A stretch of DNA of 64,000 nt, from contig NZ_JADNQZ010000052.1 in NCBI RefSeq assembly GCF_015709515.1, forward strand, positions 133,964 to 197,963. The letters run 5' to 3'. Of the stretch, positions 61,127-64,000 are shown in pieces. The first letter of the stretch is position 1. Every line of letters starts with the position of its first letter. The position numbers and the translations under genes were made by a program. The notes under the pieces are model-generated. The model was given only the letters and a program-made list of their open reading frames with translations. It ran no database searches and was not told the DNA's origin. The DNA is from Methylocystis sp. H62. Lineage in GTDB: Bacteria; Pseudomonadota; Alphaproteobacteria; Rhizobiales; Beijerinckiaceae.

Positions 61127-61510
61127 TCACGCGATCGCGAGATAGGCGCTGAACGCGGCGATCGTGAGCAGCAGCACGGCGAGGAAATACAGGCTGACGC
61201 GCGTCGCGCGCGCCGTATAGGGCTCGTCGCGCGCGAGCAATCGTGCGGTATGGATAAAACGGATCGTCGAAATGACGATCAGCATGACGCCTGCGCCGAT
61301 GAGCGCCTCGCCGCCGTAGCGTCCCGCCGGATAATCCAAACGATGGATGTGCGGTCGTATGGCGTCGACGGTCACCGCGCCCGCGATGGTCAACAGGAAG
61401 AGATTGAATCGCTCAATGACGAAGCCGAGAGCGATGACTGCAATGCCTGTGCGCACCCAAGCGAGGAAGGTCCGCTCATTGGCCGCGATATTGGTGTAAT
61501 CGCGAATCAT
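61127..61510 (-). CDS. DUF202 (YidH-family) membrane protein
   Basis: A 127-residue inner-membrane protein from ATG 61510, with GGAGAGAGGC upstream. It opens MIRDYTNIAANERTFLAWVRTGIAVIALGF, the DUF202 signature with 'NERTxLAWxRT', and has three helices (about 19-38, 70-88 and 103-124). The function of this widely spread family is unknown. It is divergent from hflK. Confidence 0.9.
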   Translation of the reverse strand: MIRDYTNIAANERTFLAWVRTGIAVIALGFVIERFNLFLLTIAGAVTVDAIRPHIHRLDYPAGRYGGEALIGAGVMLIVISTIRFIHTARLLARDEPYTARATRVSLYFLAVLLLTIAAFSAYLAIA

Positions 61511-61628
61511 GCCTCTCTCCTCCGCACGAGCGCCAACCGGGCGCGTCATTGCCGCAGCGCCGGCGAATGCCTATAACATTGCCAAACGCGGCGCGAGCGC
61601 CGCCCCATTCCTCTTTATGCGAGACGAC

Positions 61629-62768
61629 ATGCCCTGGAGCGATCAAGGCGGGCCGCGCAATCAGAATAACAATCCGTGGGGTCAGCCCGGAGGTCCCTGG
61701 GGACAAGGCTCCGGCGGGCAGCCGCCGGACCTCGAAGAGATGCTGCGCCGTAGCCAGGAAGGCTTGAAAAAGGTTCTGCCGAGCGGATTCGGCGGACGCG
61801 GGCTCGCGATACTTGTGCTGGTCGCCGTGCTCGCATGGCTGCTCTCCGGGCTTTACACCGTCGGACCCAACGAGATCGGCCTCAACCTGATCTTCGGCAA
61901 ATATATGGGAAAGACTCAGGCGGGCCTGAACTACAATCTTCCGGGTCCGATCGGATCCGTTGTCAAGCTGGCGGTTACCGACCGTAACATCACCGACGTC
62001 GGTTTTCGCGAAGAGCCTAGCGTCGTCTCGGATGGGCGTCGCCGTGGGTCGGTCTCCGCGCCTCGAGGCCCCGAAGCGCCCGAAGAAAGCCTGATGCTGA
62101 CCGGCGACGAGAACATCGCCGACGTCAAGTTTCGCGTCATCTGGCAAATTGATCCCGCGAAGCCGGAAGATTACGCCTTCAACGTCGCCAATCAGCCAGG
62201 GACAGTGAAGGCCGTGGCCGAAAGCGCCATGCGCGAGATCGTCGGCCAGACGCAAATTCAAAAGATTCTGACCGCCGATCGCAAGTTGATCGAGCCCGCC
62301 AGTCAGGCGTTGATGCAGAAGGTGCTCGAGGACTATCACGCCGGGGTGCTGGTGCTGCAGGTGCTCTTGCTTTCGGTCGATCCGCCGCAGCAGGTGATCG
62401 CGGCTTTTCGCGACGTGACCGCCGCCCAGCAGGATTTGCAGCGTCTCGGCAACGAGGCGGAAGCTTACGCCAATCGTGTCGTTCCGGAAGCGCGCGGCGG
62501 CGCCGCCCGCATTCTGCAGGAGGCCGAGGCCTACCGCGAACAGATCGTCGCAGAGGCGCGTGGCCAGGCGTCGCGATTTGAGCAGATTTACGCTCAATAT
62601 AAAAACGCGCCCACGATCACCCGCCAGCGTCTCTATCTTGAAACCATGGAGCGTGTGCTGGGCGGCTCGGAGAAAATCATTCTCGACGATCCATCGAAAG
62701 CCGGCGGCGGCGTGACGCCTTTCGTGCCGCTGCCCGCGTTTACGCCCTTCCAAGGAGGCCGCAAATGA
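61629..62768 (+). CDS. hflK: FtsH protease modulator HflK
   Basis: An SPFH/prohibitin-family inner-membrane protein of 379 residues. The start at 61629 (MPWSDQGGPRNQNNNPWGQP) gives the usual Gly/Pro-rich N-terminus. It is followed by a helix (about 57-77), the SPFH domain (GLYTVGPNEIGLNLIFGKY; LMLTGDENIADVKF), and a coiled-coil C-terminal part. HflK with HflC forms a large cage around FtsH that limits its proteolysis. The last four bases overlap hflC. Confidence 0.95.
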   Translation: MPWSDQGGPRNQNNNPWGQPGGPWGQGSGGQPPDLEEMLRRSQEGLKKVLPSGFGGRGLAILVLVAVLAWLLSGLYTVGPNEIGLNLIFGKYMGKTQAGLNYNLPGPIGSVVKLAVTDRNITDVGFREEPSVVSDGRRRGSVSAPRGPEAPEESLMLTGDENIADVKFRVIWQIDPAKPEDYAFNVANQPGTVKAVAESAMREIVGQTQIQKILTADRKLIEPASQALMQKVLEDYHAGVLVLQVLLLSVDPPQQVIAAFRDVTAAQQDLQRLGNEAEAYANRVVPEARGGAARILQEAEAYREQIVAEARGQASRFEQIYAQYKNAPTITRQRLYLETMERVLGGSEKIILDDPSKAGGGVTPFVPLPAFTPFQGGRK

Positions 62769-63691
62769 GGTCTGGCCTTCTCTTCGCGCTCGCCGTCGCG
62801 CTGCTTATCGGCGTCATCGCCGTCGGCGGAGCCCTATTCACCGTTTCCCAAACCGAACAAGCGGTGGTGTTGCGATTTGGCGAACCCGTGCCCGGCCGAG
62901 GGCTCATTACCGAGCCCGGCCTCCACTTCAAATTTCCGCTTGTCGAAAATGTCGTCACCTTCGACAACCGCATTCTCGACGTTGAGAGCCCGAATCTGGA
63001 AGTTCTCGCCGCCGACAATCAGCGTCTCGAGGTCGACAGCTTCATCCGCTATCGCATCGTCGACGCGCTGCGGTTCTATCAGACTGTCAACAGCGTCATG
63101 GGCGCGAACAATCAGCTTGGTTCGGTGTTGAACTCCGCCGTACGACGCGTGCTGAGCGAAGCCAACCAGCAGCAGATCGTGCGCGACGAGCGCGCCGGGC
63201 TGATGGTGAAGATCAAGGAGCAGGCGGACCGCGAGGCGCGTAAGTTCGGGGTGCAGGTCGTCGACGCGCGCATTCGACGCGTCGATCTCCCGCAGCAGAT
63301 CTCCGAAAAGGTTTTCGGGCGCATGCAGACCGAGCGCCAGCGCGAGGCCGCCGAATATCGCGCGCAAGGTTCGGAACAGGCGCAAAAAATCACCGCCAGG
63401 GCCGACCGCGACGTCGTCGTGCTGAAAGCCGAAGCGCAACAAAAGGCCGACCAGATGAAGGGCGAAGGCGACGCCGAGCGCAACCGCATCTTCGCCGAGG
63501 CTTTTGGCCGGGATCCCGACTTCTTCGCTTTCTATCGGTCGATGCAAGCCTATGAGAGCGCGTTCAAGCCGGGGGAGACGCGATTCTTGATCAGTCCGCG
63601 TTCTGAATTCTTCCGTTTTTTCTCAGCTCCGGAGGCGAGCGCCGTGCTGAGCGCGGACCAATCGGAACCGGAGCGAAACCAAAAAAAGTGA
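62765..63691 (+). CDS. hflC: FtsH protease modulator HflC
   Basis: The partner of HflK. The 308-residue product has an N-terminal helix (about 4-26), the SPFH domain with VSQTEQAVVLRFGEPVPGRG and VEVLAADNQRLEVDSFIRYRI-like segments, and a coiled coil rich in Ala/Glu/Arg (TERQREAAEYRAQGSEQAQK). The hflK-hflC overlap gives equal translation. degP follows, as in most alphaproteobacteria, forming an envelope protein-quality operon. Confidence 0.95.
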   Translation: MRSGLLFALAVALLIGVIAVGGALFTVSQTEQAVVLRFGEPVPGRGLITEPGLHFKFPLVENVVTFDNRILDVESPNLEVLAADNQRLEVDSFIRYRIVDALRFYQTVNSVMGANNQLGSVLNSAVRRVLSEANQQQIVRDERAGLMVKIKEQADREARKFGVQVVDARIRRVDLPQQISEKVFGRMQTERQREAAEYRAQGSEQAQKITARADRDVVVLKAEAQQKADQMKGEGDAERNRIFAEAFGRDPDFFAFYRSMQAYESAFKPGETRFLISPRSEFFRFFSAPEASAVLSADQSEPERNQKK

Positions 63692-63755
63692 CCCGCAAGC
63701 GCGTGCGTTGAGCCGCGCCCGCGGATATCTTGTCCCTCGACAGGAGACATAACGT

Positions 63756-64000
63756 ATGACGTCCGCACTTCGTCGCGCCGCGAGAACGATCCTCGCGACC
63801 GCGCCAGTACTCTACTTCTTCATCGCTCCGGCGCAGGCGAAAGGTCCCGATTCGCTTTCGGAACTCTCCGCCCAGGTCTCGGACGCCGTGGTCAATATTT
63901 CCGCCACTACGGTGGATGCGAAACGCAGCTCCCGGAACGAAGGCCCCAACCTGCCGCCCGGAGTTGGACCGGGCGCGCCCTTCGACGATCTTTTCGAGGA
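63756..64000 (+). CDS. degP: Do-family periplasmic serine protease (DegP-like), N-terminal part
   Basis: The first 81 codons before the window ends. The start at 63756 has CAGGAGA upstream. A signal peptide ends APAQA. The mature start KGPDSLSELSAQVSDAVVNISATTVD is the usual opening of Do/HtrA proteases; the linker NLPPGVGPGAPFDDLFEE is typical of the region before the protease domain. The catalytic triad lies beyond the edge. Position after hflKC supports the call. Confidence 0.9.
   Translation, partial: MTSALRRAARTILATAPVLYFFIAPAQAKGPDSLSELSAQVSDAVVNISATTVDAKRSSRNEGPNLPPGVGPGAPFDDLFE

Overview
The window is a GC-rich chromosomal segment of an alphaproteobacterium of the order Hyphomicrobiales (Rhizobiales). 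A methylotroph of the Methylocystis/Methylosinus type is the best guess. Support comes from the gene content: a two-domain mesaconyl-CoA hydratase (ethylmalonyl-CoA pathway), a PopZ-type polar organiser, an FtsB/DivIC protein, long ribosomal protein L9, a YdjC/HpnK-like deacetylase, a tesA/ybbA/ybbP-type locus, a full CtrA box in front of dnaB, and Rhizobiales-style palindromic intergenic repeats. No pmo, mxa or xox gene lies in the window, so the genus is an inference.

Layout. 1-5 kb: the start of tuf (EF-Tu, leaving the window), two secreted proteins, a membrane protein, and a dihydroorotase homologue that lacks metal ligands. 5-15 kb: a PAS histidine kinase, ftsEX, a DUF218 protein and plsC, thpR, and a tesA-like esterase divergent from a two-gene ABC exporter. 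15-21 kb: a CopC-like protein, DUF2232-rplI-dnaB, and three tandem PRC-barrel proteins. 20.5-29 kb: mesaconyl-CoA hydratase, DUF167/YggT, tRNA-Ala, a universal stress protein, an SH3 protein, an MBL hydrolase, ftsB, popZ, tolC and pcm. 29-35 kb: an Rrf2 regulator divergent from a TSUP permease and cysK, then a 1.7 kb insertion bounded by a duplicated cysK 3' end, then pyrB. 35-39 kb: the NAD operon nadA-DUF4202-nadB-nadC behind a perfect palindromic operator. 39-51 kb: envelope genes (methyltransferase, deacetylase, polyprenyl-phosphate glycosyltransferase, murJ), lysC, ubiG, an IalB protein, tRNA-Gly, ispE and an rRNA methyltransferase.

51.2-61 kb is the accessory part. Downstream of tRNA-Thr lies an eroded island with a lone MNT nucleotidyltransferase, an IS3-family transposase scrap, decayed genes and small secreted proteins, one of them very cysteine-rich. 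Next comes a metal-efflux operon in which one deletion has removed nearly all of the RND pump and the front half of its outer-membrane channel, leaving an intact adaptor. A run of small exported proteins follows, with an SGNH-esterase pseudogene among them, and tRNA-Ser. From 61.1 kb the core genome resumes with a DUF202 protein and the membrane proteostasis operon hflK-hflC-degP, cut by the window edge.

No complete novel defence or mobile system was found. The most interesting signals are the cysK 3'-end duplication flanking a cassette, the efflux deletion scar, the frameshifted NTR-pentapeptide gene inside the cassette, the paired NAD-operon operators, and the CtrA box embedded in a perfect palindrome before dnaB.
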